Source: Allocoleopsis franciscana PCC 7113 (GTDB lineage Bacteria > Cyanobacteriota > Cyanobacteriia > Cyanobacteriales > Coleofasciculaceae). Taken from it: DNA of 64,000 nt. The position numbers and the translations under genes were made by a program. The notes under the pieces were generated by a model. That model was not told the origin of the DNA and searched no databases. It worked only from the letters and a program-made list of their open reading frames with translations. Positions 1-8,208 of this stretch are shown in pieces; position 1 is the first letter of the stretch; each line of letters opens with the position of its first letter. The stretch covers positions 2,503,224 through 2,567,223 of the forward strand of contig NC_019738.1 of NCBI RefSeq assembly GCF_000317515.1, written 5' to 3'.

Positions 1-106
1 GGCTTGGACATCCATTCGAGAACGACATCTCAAGGTACCTGTACTGCCATCCATGCATACTGAGGCTGCCTATGGCACAGCCCTATTGGCGATGAAACAG
101 AACTAA
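1..106 (+). CDS. C-terminal end of a probable FGGY-type carbohydrate kinase (partial)
   Basis: An open frame enters from the left edge and stops at TAA 104-106, giving 34 residues that end in HTEAAYGTALLAMKQN. The pattern E-A-A-Y-G-T-A-L-L-A is typical of the last helix of FGGY sugar kinases (xylulokinase/ribulokinase type), where it lies in the second actin-like ATPase domain. If so, the enzyme phosphorylates a pentose or pentulose in the cytoplasm. Only the tail is visible, so family and substrate are inferences. It is followed after 48 bases by the TrkA-like gene on the same strand. Confidence 0.55.
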   Translation, partial: AWTSIRERHLKVPVLPSMHTEAAYGTALLAMKQN

Positions 107-154
107 GGCAGATAGATAATGTTGAGTACGTTTTGTTGTGTCCACTGAGCTGCT

Positions 155-550
155 ATGTATTTGATTATCGTAGGTGCGGGACCGGAAGGGTCTAGCCTAG
201 CAGAATTGGCTCTTAAAGACGGTCACAGAGTGACAATCATTGAGAAAGATGAGAAACGCGCCCAAGCCGTGTTGCAAAAGTATGATATACAAGTATTCCA
301 CGCGAACATCGCCCAAGGTGGAATTCTGGATGAGGCAGATGCAGACCAAGCCGATGCCCTGATTGCGACGATGGAGGACGACTCAGCCAACCTGATGACC
401 ATGTTTCTGGGTAAAGAGCGCGGCATCAAGAAACTGATTAGCATGATTAATGACCGACAGCATCAAGCCATGTTTGAGCGATTAGGTGTACAAGTCCTTG
501 TAGACCCGGAAGTAATCATTGCCCAGCACCTTTACAGCTTCTTGGGCTAA
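155..550 (+). CDS. TrkA-N/RCK domain K+ uptake regulatory subunit
   Basis: 131 residues forming one Rossmann-type RCK_N (TrkA-N) domain. The N-terminus MYLIIVGAGPEGSSLA is the dinucleotide-binding glycine loop, and an acidic residue ends strand 2 (IIEKDEKRA), as expected for NAD(H) binding. TrkA proteins are cytoplasmic ligand-gating subunits of TrkH/Ktr K+ transporters. The full protein is one domain and lacks TrkA-C, a form common in cyanobacteria. It lies 9 bases upstream of trkH, so they were probably co-transcribed. Because trkH is interrupted, this subunit may now lack its normal membrane partner. Confidence 0.85.
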   Translation: MYLIIVGAGPEGSSLAELALKDGHRVTIIEKDEKRAQAVLQKYDIQVFHANIAQGGILDEADADQADALIATMEDDSANLMTMFLGKERGIKKLISMINDRQHQAMFERLGVQVLVDPEVIIAQHLYSFLG

Positions 551-559
551 GAGTGAAGA

Positions 560-1987
560 GTGAGAGCTTACACTAAAACGATTCTTCGTGACGTGGGCTT
601 ATTGCTGCACGTACCAGGTGTGATGGCACTGATTTCGTTGCCTGTGGGCTTCATATTTAACGAACACTATGCCATCTCGTCTTTCTTGTGGACAGCGTTT
701 ATATCCTTAGGTATGGGTCAACTGCTCTATCGCCTCTTCCGCAACGCTAGTGAGGAAGCGCATTTACGCCATGCCATGCTAACTGTTGCCCTGAGTTGGG
801 GGCTAATTCCACTCTTAGGTGCAATTCCATTTGTGTTGATTGCCTCACACCTGTCAGTTTTTCCTCTAACACCGCAGACCGTTTTGGAGTTCCAGAACCC
901 CTGGAACGCTGTTTTTGAATCATTTTCTGGCTTTACAAGTACTGGGCTATCAATGGCTCTGCGTTCGAGTGAATTGCCCCGTAGCCTGCAATGGTGGCGC
1001 TCATTTATAGAATGGATTGGTAGTGTGGGGATGATTGTGCTGGTACTCTCAGTTCTTGAACCCAGCATGGATGCCTACCAGCTTTACTACGCCGAGGGAC
1101 GCTCAAAGAAAATTGCCCTCACCGTAAAGGCAACAGTGCGTAAGATTTGGAAAATCTATCTGCTGTACACCGTGTTGAGCATACTGCTGCTGTGCCTGGT
1201 TGGAATGCCTTGGTGGGAAGCCCTCAACCACGCTATGACGGGCATCGCTACGGGGGGTTTTGCTGTGACCGACGACAGCATTGGTGCTTATAGCCCTATT
1301 GTTCAATTGGCTGTTGTCCCGATTATGATTGTTGGATCAATCAGCTTCTCGGCTCACTATCAGCTCTTGGCTAAGCGTCGGTTGTCTGCACTGTGGCGGG
1401 ATGCACAACATCGGGCGTTGTGGCTGCTCTTGGGACTGGGAACGATAGTGCTGCTGCTGGAAAATTACTGGTTCCAAGGGTCATTCCTCTGGGTAGATAC
1501 CTGGTTTCAATGGGTTTCTGCTCTGGGTACCTGTGGTTTTAGTACCGTCAAGCTCCAGGACTGGAGTCCGAGTGCCAAATTGTTGTTGAGTGTGGCGATG
1601 GTTTTTGGTGCGGCTTCTGGTTCTACGGTAGGTGGACTCAAGTTAAATCGCGTCGTGGCACTGTATAAAGGAGTGTTGTGGCACTTCCGACACATGTCCT
1701 TGCGATCGCACCAGCTCATGCGCTATCAGCTAGACGGTGAAGTGTTACAGGAAGCTCAGGCGAGGCGACGAGTCGGCAGCGCTGCTGTCTTAGCCATACT
1801 CTGGGTTGGGTGGCTCGGACTTGGTGTTCTGGTATTGCTTCATGTCGTACAGCCTCAATATACTTTGATTGATGTAATTTTTGAAGCCGCCTCAGCACTG
1901 GGAAGTGTAGGTTTATCGATAGGCATTTCAGAGCCGGATTTGCCTTGGGTAGGCAAGCTAATTTTGATTCTATTTAGGGCTTGCTGA
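560..1987 (+). pseudogene. trkH: TrkH-type potassium transporter, 5' part, interrupted by an insertion sequence
   Basis: This encodes the first 472 or so residues of a TrkH/KtrB-type K+ transporter, with multiple membrane segments and pore-loop-like stretches (FSGFTSTGLS, TGIATGGFAV, LGTCGFSTV, ASALGSVGLS). The start is GTG 560. At 1977 a 1,671-bp element begins; the frame runs into it and stops after four foreign codons (ending FRAC). Removing the element and one copy of the TATTTA duplication rejoins the frame exactly to 3654-3757 and restores the conserved MWMGRLEIIPVL tail. The split form loses about 36 residues, including the last membrane segment, so it is probably inactive or impaired. 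Confidence 0.88.
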
Positions 1988-2085
1988 ATAAGTCGGCGAA
2001 AAACAACCGATGGATTAATCAGTTATTTAATCCTGGAATAATAATGAGCTTTTGTTGTTGTTAATTCCCACAAGCATAAGCCGAA

Positions 2086-2994
2086 TTAATAGTTATCGAG
2101 AAAAAAGGCGTGATGTTGTGTATTGCACAAAAAAAGACAAAAAAACTGCCGTAGCAGGGTGGAAAGATTCATGACTAAAAAAGTGATAGCAATAGCCGTT
2201 TGAGAAGTATGAGGCAGTTTAGCCATGACGCGATTCAAGCTAAATCTTCGCTTTGAGATGCCAAATTTTCCTTCAATAGCATTGCGAACCTTCTCGTCGT
2301 CTAAGGCTTGTTTCTTTTTGTCTGAGCTGACATTAGCTGGAGGTCTGCCTAAGGGGGGGCCACTTATTCTAATCCCTCTTTCTTTACAGAATGCTCGATT
2401 CTCGCGATTTCGATAAATTCTATCTACATGTACTGATTCGGGATAGACTCCTGTGTGCTGTTTAAATGCTTCTATTTGGGCTTTTAAGTCTCCGGCTTCA
2501 TTAAAGTTATCCCAGCTTATACGGTCTAAAAAGACATATCCATCTCTGACGCTTGCTGCTAGTTTAGCTCCAAATTCTACAGGTTTTCCGGCTTTTCCTC
2601 TCACAATTGGACGGATATGGGGCTGACTTAAACTGACTATTCTGTCGTCAATTCTCTGGGCTTTATTCTCATACATCCATTGCTGTTGACGGTAAACTTC
2701 CGCCACCACCAGCAAGCTCTTATATTGAGAGATGCTCAAACCCTCAAGTGCTTCTCCTGTCTGAAGGAGCTGGTCAATGTGTGATAAATTTCTTTTTATA
2801 TATTTCAGTTGTTTTTTTATAGCTTTTCTTCTCTCTTTTCTTGACGATCTCCGTTTTTTGGCGACTTTCAAGTAATCTTTCCGAGCGAGGTTTCTATAAG
2901 TTTTTGGCTTTTTCTTTAGTCTCCCTTTTAGGGGCTTATAGAGAGTATCTATTATCTTTTCCGTTTTGACTCTGGCTTGATTTAATAGACCCAA
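2086..2994 (-). CDS. IS transposase, C-terminal frame (ORF B), copy 1
   Basis: 302 residues of the catalytic half of a DDE transposase. Basic, lysine/arginine-rich stretches precede a region with VHVDRIYRNREN and a late glutamate in IEGKFGISKRR, fitting the second D and the E of a DDE triad. The first conserved segment (LILDATCAPGDI) lies just upstream in the same frame, before the first usable start. This half is therefore probably made as a -1 frameshift fusion with ORF A rather than from its own start. The protein is identical to that encoded at 51368-52276. Confidence 0.85.
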   Translation of the reverse strand: MGLLNQARVKTEKIIDTLYKPLKGRLKKKPKTYRNLARKDYLKVAKKRRSSRKERRKAIKKQLKYIKRNLSHIDQLLQTGEALEGLSISQYKSLLVVAEVYRQQQWMYENKAQRIDDRIVSLSQPHIRPIVRGKAGKPVEFGAKLAASVRDGYVFLDRISWDNFNEAGDLKAQIEAFKQHTGVYPESVHVDRIYRNRENRAFCKERGIRISGPPLGRPPANVSSDKKKQALDDEKVRNAIEGKFGISKRRFSLNRVMAKLPHTSQTAIAITFLVMNLSTLLRQFFCLFLCNTQHHAFFLDNY

Positions 2995-3041
2995 GTCATT
3001 GGGATAGCTGATATCTCCTGGCGCACAGGTAGCATCCAGAA

Positions 3042-3527
3042 TTAATTTCCCTTGATTCGGGCTTTCTCTTGTTTCTTGCCTTTCTGAGAGTGAGCTTTTT
3101 TTTTAGATTCCTCCTCTGTTTCTTCCTGAATCTTCTTTACCATTCTTTGATTTATTTGATTTACTAAATCAACATTTATCCTTTCTCTAAATCTTACCAA
3201 AAGTGAGGCATCATAAGGGGCTTCGTTGCTGTAATGCTTTCTCCCTATAAAGTATTGTAAGTAAGGGTTTTCTTTTATTTGTTCTACTGTTTCCCGATCG
3301 CTTATTCCTAATCTTTCTTTGATTATTAATGAACCCAATGCCATCCGAAATGGCAGCGCAGGTGCCCCCATATCAATAGAAAAAATTTTGGCGTATTCCT
3401 CTTCAAATTCATCCCAGGGTATCAGATTTGCCATGATTACCCAACGGTTATCTTGTGATAACTTTCCCTCAAAGGGCAGCTCAAAGTTTTCCGGTGGGGT
3501 CGGGCTTGAGGAAGCTTTTCTGTACAT
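3042..3527 (-). CDS. IS transposase, N-terminal frame (ORF A), copy 1
   Basis: About 161 residues from an ATG at 3527 preceded by AGCAGGGAAA; an upstream TTG at 3596 would add 23 residues but has no ribosome-binding site. It matches the N-terminal InsH/DUF772-like region of IS5-type transposases (LIIKERLGISDRETVEQI, FIGRKHYSNEAPYDASL). Near its end a run of nine A on the coding strand (3096-3104) forms a slippery site. A -1 shift there leads into ORF B without a stop and rebuilds the conserved LILDATCAPGD segment. Without the shift the protein ends shortly afterwards. Confidence 0.85.
   Translation of the reverse strand: MYRKASSSPTPPENFELPFEGKLSQDNRWVIMANLIPWDEFEEEYAKIFSIDMGAPALPFRMALGSLIIKERLGISDRETVEQIKENPYLQYFIGRKHYSNEAPYDASLLVRFRERINVDLVNQINQRMVKKIQEETEEESKKKAHSQKGKKQEKARIKGN
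3096..3104 (-). promoter_or_regulatory. A9 slippery run for transposase -1 frameshift, copy 1
   Basis: Nine consecutive A on the coding strand (T9 on the plus strand) fall in frame as AAA-AAA-AAA-GCT. A -1 shift gives K-S-S-L-S-E-R-Q and continues through GKLILDATCAP into ORF B. Both element copies keep the same arrangement, so it is a working feature of the element rather than decay. Confidence 0.7.
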
Positions 3528-3653
3528 TTTCCCTGCTCTTGGTACAAGGATTTTGTGGGATTCTACCAGATTTCCTGGGAGCTGAACAACTTTCAAGACC
3601 GCTCAAACTATTTATAGCTAAGGGTTTCCGGTTTTTACAGCAAACCCTATTTA

Positions 3654-3757
3654 TGTGGATGGGGCGACTGGAGATTATTCCTGTTCTGGTTCTGTTTTTC
3701 TCACTGGTGGGTTACGTGAGTCAAGGGATTTATCGGCAACGACGAGGGAAGCGATGA
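3654..3757 (+). pseudogene. trkH: TrkH-type potassium transporter, displaced 3' end
   Basis: This short frame reads MWMGRLEIIPVLVL followed by a hydrophobic stretch and a basic tail ending GIYRQRRGKR, then TGA. It is the conserved C-terminal segment of TrkH, separated from the body of the gene (560-1976) by the 1,671-bp element. With the element and one TATTTA copy removed, codon phase is kept. It has no evident start or ribosome-binding site, so it is probably not translated alone. Confidence 0.85.
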
Positions 3758-3778
3758 CACATTTTCTTCCAGTGAACC

Positions 3779-3809
3779 CCCCACTTGAATCTTGCAATTA
3801 CAAGTGGGG
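3779..3809. terminator. Hairpin between convergent trkH fragment and invertase gene
   Basis: A perfect 9-bp inverted repeat, CCCCACTTG at 3779-3787 and CAAGTGGGG at 3801-3809, with a 13-base loop. It sits between the stop codons of two convergent genes and could end transcription from both sides. There is no clear T-run on either side, so a canonical intrinsic terminator is not shown. Confidence 0.5.
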
Positions 3810-3821
3810 AGAGTTCATGAA

Positions 3822-5240
3822 TTAGACCAAGTGAGAAGATGTCCAGTCTATTGTTTCAAGATCTTCATCAAAATCAAATAATCCCAAATCTCCTGGATGA
3901 GACATTAGGTGTTTAGCCAATAACAATCCGGAAATCGTCCAAGTTTGATATTTCCGCGCTTGTTTGCCCACAAGTCTGCCATTTTTGCCATCGTAGTACT
4001 CAGGCCATTGGTCTTGACTCAAGCGTTTTTCTGCCAGTGCAATCGCATTCCGGGCAATATGGGGTCTACCTGTTTTCTGTGCCGCAGCCGCTAGCAACCA
4101 GAGTAAAACAGGCCAATTGCCGCCATTATGGTATGACCAAGGCACATTTTTCGGGTCACAGCCGGTGAGAATTTTCCATTCCAAACCTTCTACAGCCGGA
4201 AAGCAGATTTTCATCGGCATATTTCCGACCAAATCATCCCATCGTTGTTCGATCAAATCCATAATCCATTGGGATTCTTGGGGACTGGATAGAGAACAAA
4301 TGATTGCCATTAAGTTTCCTACAGTAAAGAAACGGAAATCCATCCGTGCCGGGCCAAGATTGCCGGCAAGATAACCTCCTGTTTCTGGCATCCATTCCGT
4401 TAACCAGTAGGGAATTGAATCGGGATAAATATTGAACTTATTGACGGCTTTATCGCCAAATTCTTCGCCCTGATAGCGATAGATTTCGTTCAATCGCTTA
4501 ATATCGAGCCAATAATAGGTGCGAATATGGAAATTGAGAGTCCTCAAGCGCTGATCAACTACCAGGCTATAGATTTCACCTTGGCGATCGGGTGCCAGGA
4601 GTTCTCGCACGGCCCTCAATGCCCCATAAAATAAGGCTTGGATTTCCAGAGGATGCCCATACACTCCCATGCGACGATCAATCATAAAAGCGCCATCGGG
4701 AACCAACATCGTCGGGAACATATCAAACCGATCCGCTAAGCAAAGCTTGAGGATATGGATCAGTCCTTTTTGAAATTCCGGTTGATGAGCTAGAGCAATA
4801 TCTCCTGTCGTTTTTACATAAGCCCGCAAGAGAATAATCCACCACAAACTGGAATCAACAGGTGTAACTCTGGCGATCGCATGTTCCCCAAAATCCGCCG
4901 TCAAGAATTGCTCGCCATAGCTTGTTGCCACCTTAAAGCTGGCTGGCATTAAACCTTGGCCCGCATTAAAGTAATCCATCTGCTTGGTTTCGTCCTGAAG
5001 CGCCAGCGTCTCTATTAGGAAATTGCGAACAATTTCCGTTTTGCCGTTCAGCAAAAACAGCAACGCGCAAGAAACAAAATCACGGACAAAACATTGATTG
5101 TAATTGAGGGGTTCTACATCGGGGTCGCGAGCCGCTACTGTGCCAACTGGGCGTCCGTCATAGTAGATAACAGAATCTTCAAGTGCTTTCCACGCTTCTG
5201 CAATGATATGGTCTTGCAGTATATCGCCTTGTGTTGTCAT
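3822..5240 (-). CDS. Neutral/alkaline invertase, glycoside hydrolase family 100
   Basis: 472 residues from the ATG at 5240, which has GAGGA six bases upstream; a GTG at 5267 would add nine residues without such a site. The whole length matches cyanobacterial GH100 neutral/alkaline invertases: [17 protein letters not shown] near the N-terminus holds the catalytic-acid Asp, followed by (alpha/alpha)6-barrel segments such as [29 protein letters not shown] and [17 protein letters not shown]. The family hydrolyses sucrose to glucose and fructose in the cytosol and links sucrose made as a compatible solute back to central carbon. It is transcribed alone, convergent with the broken trkH gene. Function is secure; substrate range is inferred. 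Confidence 0.92.
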   Translation of the reverse strand: MTTQGDILQDHIIAEAWKALEDSVIYYDGRPVGTVAARDPDVEPLNYNQCFVRDFVSCALLFLLNGKTEIVRNFLIETLALQDETKQMDYFNAGQGLMPASFKVATSYGEQFLTADFGEHAIARVTPVDSSLWWIILLRAYVKTTGDIALAHQPEFQKGLIHILKLCLADRFDMFPTMLVPDGAFMIDRRMGVYGHPLEIQALFYGALRAVRELLAPDRQGEIYSLVVDQRLRTLNFHIRTYYWLDIKRLNEIYRYQGEEFGDKAVNKFNIYPDSIPYWLTEWMPETGGYLAGNLGPARMDFRFFTVGNLMAIICSLSSPQESQWIMDLIEQRWDDLVGNMPMKICFPAVEGLEWKILTGCDPKNVPWSYHNGGNWPVLLWLLAAAAQKTGRPHIARNAIALAEKRLSQDQWPEYYDGKNGRLVGKQARKYQTWTISGLLLAKHLMSHPGDLGLFDFDEDLETIDWTSSHLV

Positions 5241-5417
5241 TGATTCCTCAGCATCCTCTTGCTTCACCGAAATGCTTCAACTGAAGTGTGAAAGTAAAGT
5301 GTGAAGAATGAAGCCTAAAATATGAAGGATAAAAAACGTTGAACCCTTCATACTTTTAGCTTATTTTCATTCTTCACCCTTCTTTTTCCAGACTTTTTAA
5401 TGGGTTTTTTCCAATGG

Positions 5418-6038
5418 CTACTCGATGCCAACTTTTCGAGCCGCCACCATATATCGGAAGATGTACTCTGCTATCTCCAAGTAGTTGCGTGCCCCTTCTG
5501 GGGAAGAAGCCCAAACCGTGACGCCATGATTGCGAATGAGCAAAGCATTGAGCGACGGTGGTACCGCCTGAAATCGCTCATAGATATCACTTGCAATCTG
5601 CGGCACTTGTAAATGGTTCGCAAATACTGGCATTTCCACTTGAGGATTTTCTTCCCATAGCCCGAAACCTTTGAGCATTTCCAAAGGTGGCAAAGGTAGG
5701 GAATCTCCAGTGGTAAAGTGAGAAACTAGATTAGCCTCAATAGAATGAACGTGATAGCAGGCTTGCGCCTCCGGGAATAGTGAGTAGATTGCCTGATGAA
5801 TACTTGTCTCGGCTGAAGGGCGGACATCTGGTGTGGGTTGCTCCAACACCTTGCCATCGGGCGCAATGCGAATGAAATCATCCATACATAGCTGCCCTTT
5901 ATGGCGTCCACTGGCAGTAATCCAAAAGCTGCCATCGGGCAAGCGAACGGAGAGATTGCCCGCTGTGCCCACCATCCAGCCTAGCTGGTAAAAATGACCA
6001 GCGGCTGTCATTAAGATTGTTCTTGGATCGGTACTCAT
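5418..6038 (-). CDS. mtnB: Methylthioribulose-1-phosphate dehydratase
   Basis: 206 residues of the class II aldolase/adducin fold. Visible marks are the substrate loop GTAGNLSVRL, the segment WITASGRHKG, the zinc-ligand pair in YHVHSIEANL and a third histidine in LLIRNHGVTVWA. MtnB removes water from 5-methylthioribulose-1-phosphate to give the 2,3-diketo compound used by MtnW in methionine salvage. It is the right length and complete, starting at ATG 6038. mtnX lies 521 bases upstream on the same strand and mtnW further upstream beyond an insertion sequence, so a salvage cluster is likely. L-ribulose-phosphate aldolase is a less likely alternative given this context. Confidence 0.92.
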   Translation of the reverse strand: MSTDPRTILMTAAGHFYQLGWMVGTAGNLSVRLPDGSFWITASGRHKGQLCMDDFIRIAPDGKVLEQPTPDVRPSAETSIHQAIYSLFPEAQACYHVHSIEANLVSHFTTGDSLPLPPLEMLKGFGLWEENPQVEMPVFANHLQVPQIASDIYERFQAVPPSLNALLIRNHGVTVWASSPEGARNYLEIAEYIFRYMVAARKVGIE

Positions 6039-6559
6039 TCTAACCTCAAAAATTTCTTTAAGCAGGGTGTTGTTGGTCTGGACTTACACACTCTTTACAG
6101 AATTTCAGGGATTTTTGTGTTTTTGTATCCCTTTCTCCCTCTGCCGCTTATTTTCAACAAAAGTCGCTTGGGTGCTTCTAAATGGAGTAAAAAGAGTTCC
6201 GTAAGTCAACTCAAAAAAACATTACTTTACCATCCCACTCCCAACCCCTCTCCGTTTTGGGAACCGGAGCTCATACGAGGACTGGGGAGGGGTTTCTCTG
6301 ATTTATGCAAGAGGTCTGTTCATGAGAACCTCTCTTTCTCTCCTCTGTACCCTCTGTGTCTGGATTGGTTTGTAAAAAAAGTCAATCTCACAAATGCTTG
6401 AGGATGGCTAAAGCTTTGATTCGGTTGAGCTACTTAATCAAGCCAATTTTAAGAGTACCGTCACACCCAATCATCACCTTATGGGAGAGAGGAGTTTGCG
6501 ATTAGAGTCTAGTTTTGAATTGGGCGAAAGGGAAAGACGTTCCCATTACTAATTACCAA
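6039..6559. other. Repeat-containing spacer between mtnB and mtnX
   Basis: 520 bases without a convincing gene. It carries a copy of the 19-mer dispersed repeat at 6264-6282, flanked by CCCCTCTCC and GGGGAGGGG, which could pair around it. There is also a simple-sequence tract of the ATTACCAATTACC type at about 6545-6570, common between cyanobacterial genes. One open frame (6117-6401) reads through this repeat material and is not believed. Confidence 0.6.
6264..6282 (+). repeat. Dispersed 19-mer repeat, copy 1
   Basis: CCGGAGCTCATACGAGGAC. The same 19 bases occur exactly at 11482-11500 on the other strand, with close variants at 19649-19667 and 33242-33260. All four are intergenic. The two exact copies are both set beside GGGGAGnGG/CCCCTCTCC stretches. 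Confidence 0.8.
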
Positions 6560-7318
6560 TTACCCATTACTTATATTTCGCCACCGCCTCTGAAGCTGTT
6601 CGCGGACATCAAAAAAATCATTCCAATGCATGTAGGGTTTGTTGTGTTCTTCCATATATTGGATGAGGCGATCGCGTGCAAATACAATAGGGGCATGAAG
6701 TGCCATCTTCAAATCTGTAACTGAATCCCCAATCGCTATTTGCTCCTCGGCGGGGTATCGTGCCATCACCTGCACCTTCGCCACCATTTCTGTACCTTCT
6801 TCAAATGCAGAATTCACCCGCAGAAACTCGCTTGTCGTATCGAGATCAACAGCATAAATCGCGGCTACCCGTTCAAGTAAAGACTTGTTTGGGGAGACAG
6901 ACGCTTCGTTTCCCAAACTTGCCTGACTCAACACCATTTCTACCATCCCCCGCACGCCCCCGGAAACGACAACAAAGGGAACACCTCCCGTATCCAAGAA
7001 ATCTAGTAATTCAACTAATCCCGGACGGATTTCCTTGGGTTTGGCATATTCCAGGATTTGGGGATAACAAGCTGAGGGAATGGATTCCAACAGTTGCCGC
7101 ACTCCTTCCCGTAATGTTAATCGCCTCGCGTACATTTCGGGCATTAGCTGTTCAGACAGTTCAGGTGCAAATGTTTTGAGCATCCCGACGAAGGTTTCTT
7201 CGGCGGTGATGGTGCCGTCAAAGTCGCAGAAGACAACGCGCTTGTGTTGATTGGGGATGGTAGATGTTGGAATTGGGATGGATGAAGAAGGGTTTGGGGA
7301 CACAATTGGCGATCGCAC
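6560..7318 (-). CDS. mtnX: 2-hydroxy-3-keto-5-methylthiopentenyl-1-phosphate phosphatase
   Basis: 252 residues of the HAD superfamily. Motif I is FCDFDGTITAEE (nucleophile Asp in DFDGT), motif II the serine in VVVSGGVRG, and motif IV the acidic pair in AIGDSVTDLKMA. MtnX dephosphorylates the MtnW product to 1,2-dihydroxy-3-keto-5-methylthiopentene, the substrate of MtnD. The catalytic domain starts about residue 27. The GTG at 7318 gives a long serine/proline-rich N-terminus, so the true start may be a later non-ATG codon. It lies upstream of mtnB on the same strand. A generic phosphoserine phosphatase-like HAD is the alternative; context favours MtnX. Confidence 0.87.
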   Translation of the reverse strand: MRSPIVSPNPSSSIPIPTSTIPNQHKRVVFCDFDGTITAEETFVGMLKTFAPELSEQLMPEMYARRLTLREGVRQLLESIPSACYPQILEYAKPKEIRPGLVELLDFLDTGGVPFVVVSGGVRGMVEMVLSQASLGNEASVSPNKSLLERVAAIYAVDLDTTSEFLRVNSAFEEGTEMVAKVQVMARYPAEEQIAIGDSVTDLKMALHAPIVFARDRLIQYMEEHNKPYMHWNDFFDVREQLQRRWRNISNG

Positions 7319-7629
7319 CAGCGAGAATACAGAAAATAGGATACAGGATACAGCGCAATTCCTGATCGCGAGTTTCTCCGGAATCCATCACGCGCAGAGT
7401 TAAGACTCCAACATCATCCCTTAATTTCACTTCAAGGGACTGAGATGTATATATAGTAAGCCTTTTGTTATGAATCAGTAATTTCATATATAAGATTATT
7501 AATATTTGAATTGAGATTCCTATGTTATGAATTGGCAATAAGTTTTTTCAACCCTCCTCAAACCTTTGGTTCCCTAGTCTACAGCCTGATCAACTCTACC
7601 TTTTTGTCTTTTATTTAAATTCCATAACT
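7319..7629. other. Divergent spacer between mtnX and the DUF4388 gene
   Basis: 310 bases separating divergent genes, so both promoters should lie here. It is AT-rich toward the plus-strand gene. I see no clear operator, RNA or repeat. An open minus-strand frame (7218-7538) overlaps mtnX and has no recognisable family. Confidence 0.4.
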
Positions 7630-8208
7630 ATGTCCACCAAAGGTTCTTTAACAGACATTTCCTTACCCGAAATTTTTGAGTTAATTGAGAAAGGAAACAA
7701 AACAGGTCTACTCAAGCTTTGTGCCTTCTCAGAAATCCGAACGACTCCCTTAGTTTTTTACATCTGGGTTTATCAAGGTAGTATTGTAGCTGCGGCTAAT
7801 CGATTAGATCAAGCGTGTTTAGTGTCTTTAATTGCAAAACATCAGGGAGTCAGAAACCGTATCGTTGTCGAACTTGCTCAGTCATGTCCACTCGATCAAC
7901 CACTGGGTTTGTGTTTGAAAAATCGTTTTGTCTTAGAAAAAAAACACCTGAAGCGCTTATTTCAAATGCAGGTATTACAAAAAGTGTGTGCTTTGTTTGA
8001 ACTCAAGGACGGTCAATTTGAGTTTGAGCAAAATATTGCCCTACCCACGCGAGAAATGACTGGATTAAGCGTACCCTTAGCCGTTATGAATCAATACTGT
8101 TTGTTGAAGGCTCCTTCAGACGGAAGTTCCCCTTTGACAAAAAACTACAACCTATGCTGTGAGAGAGGGAGAGACTCAACTCCTCGGCTGTTACTGGGTA
8201 CAAATTAA
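7630..8208 (+). CDS. DUF4388/PATAN-domain protein with 3' end replaced by an insertion sequence
   Basis: The N-terminal half, MSTKGSLTDISLPEIFELIE followed by GNKTGLLKL and FYIWVYQGSIVAAANR, is the DUF4388 (PATAN) fold found in PatA-type response regulators and other cyanobacterial signalling proteins, thought to mediate protein contacts. At 8121 an IS1634-family element begins, so the last 29 of 192 residues are foreign. Removing the element and one TTCAGA copy restores an ending of APSEKLPMVTRL and a stop at 10111-10113, for about 172 residues. The main domain is intact, so the altered protein could still work. It has no receiver domain of its own. Confidence 0.8.
   Translation: MSTKGSLTDISLPEIFELIEKGNKTGLLKLCAFSEIRTTPLVFYIWVYQGSIVAAANRLDQACLVSLIAKHQGVRNRIVVELAQSCPLDQPLGLCLKNRFVLEKKHLKRLFQMQVLQKVCALFELKDGQFEFEQNIALPTREMTGLSVPLAVMNQYCLLKAPSDGSSPLTKNYNLCCERGRDSTPRLLLGTN

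Larger units (their letters stand above)
1977..3647 (-). mobile_element. 1,671-bp insertion sequence, copy 1 (two-frame DDE transposase)
   Basis: The ends are imperfect inverted repeats (GGGCTTGCTG at the left, GGGTTTGCTG read inward from the right). The element is bounded by a 6-bp target duplication TATTTA at 1971-1976 and 3648-3653. It carries two overlapping-frame transposase parts on the minus strand. A second copy of exactly the same length, identical wherever I compared it, lies at 50715-52385 in the opposite orientation. The transposase resembles IS5/IS4-superfamily (InsH N-terminal) proteins of cyanobacteria. The 6-bp duplication and 1.67-kb length are also reminiscent of ISNCY/ISDol1-type elements, so the family is left open. 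Confidence 0.92.

Noticed and set aside
3455-3757. Plus-strand frame across the right end of the first IS
   Set aside because: Most of it is antisense to the transposase; only the last part (3654-3757) is the displaced trkH tail.
6117-6401. Plus-strand frame in the mtnB-mtnX spacer
   Set aside because: It translates repeat sequence including the 19-mer and has no protein-like composition.
7218-7538. Minus-strand frame upstream of mtnX
   Set aside because: It overlaps the mtnX start in another frame, has no family resemblance and no ribosome-binding site.
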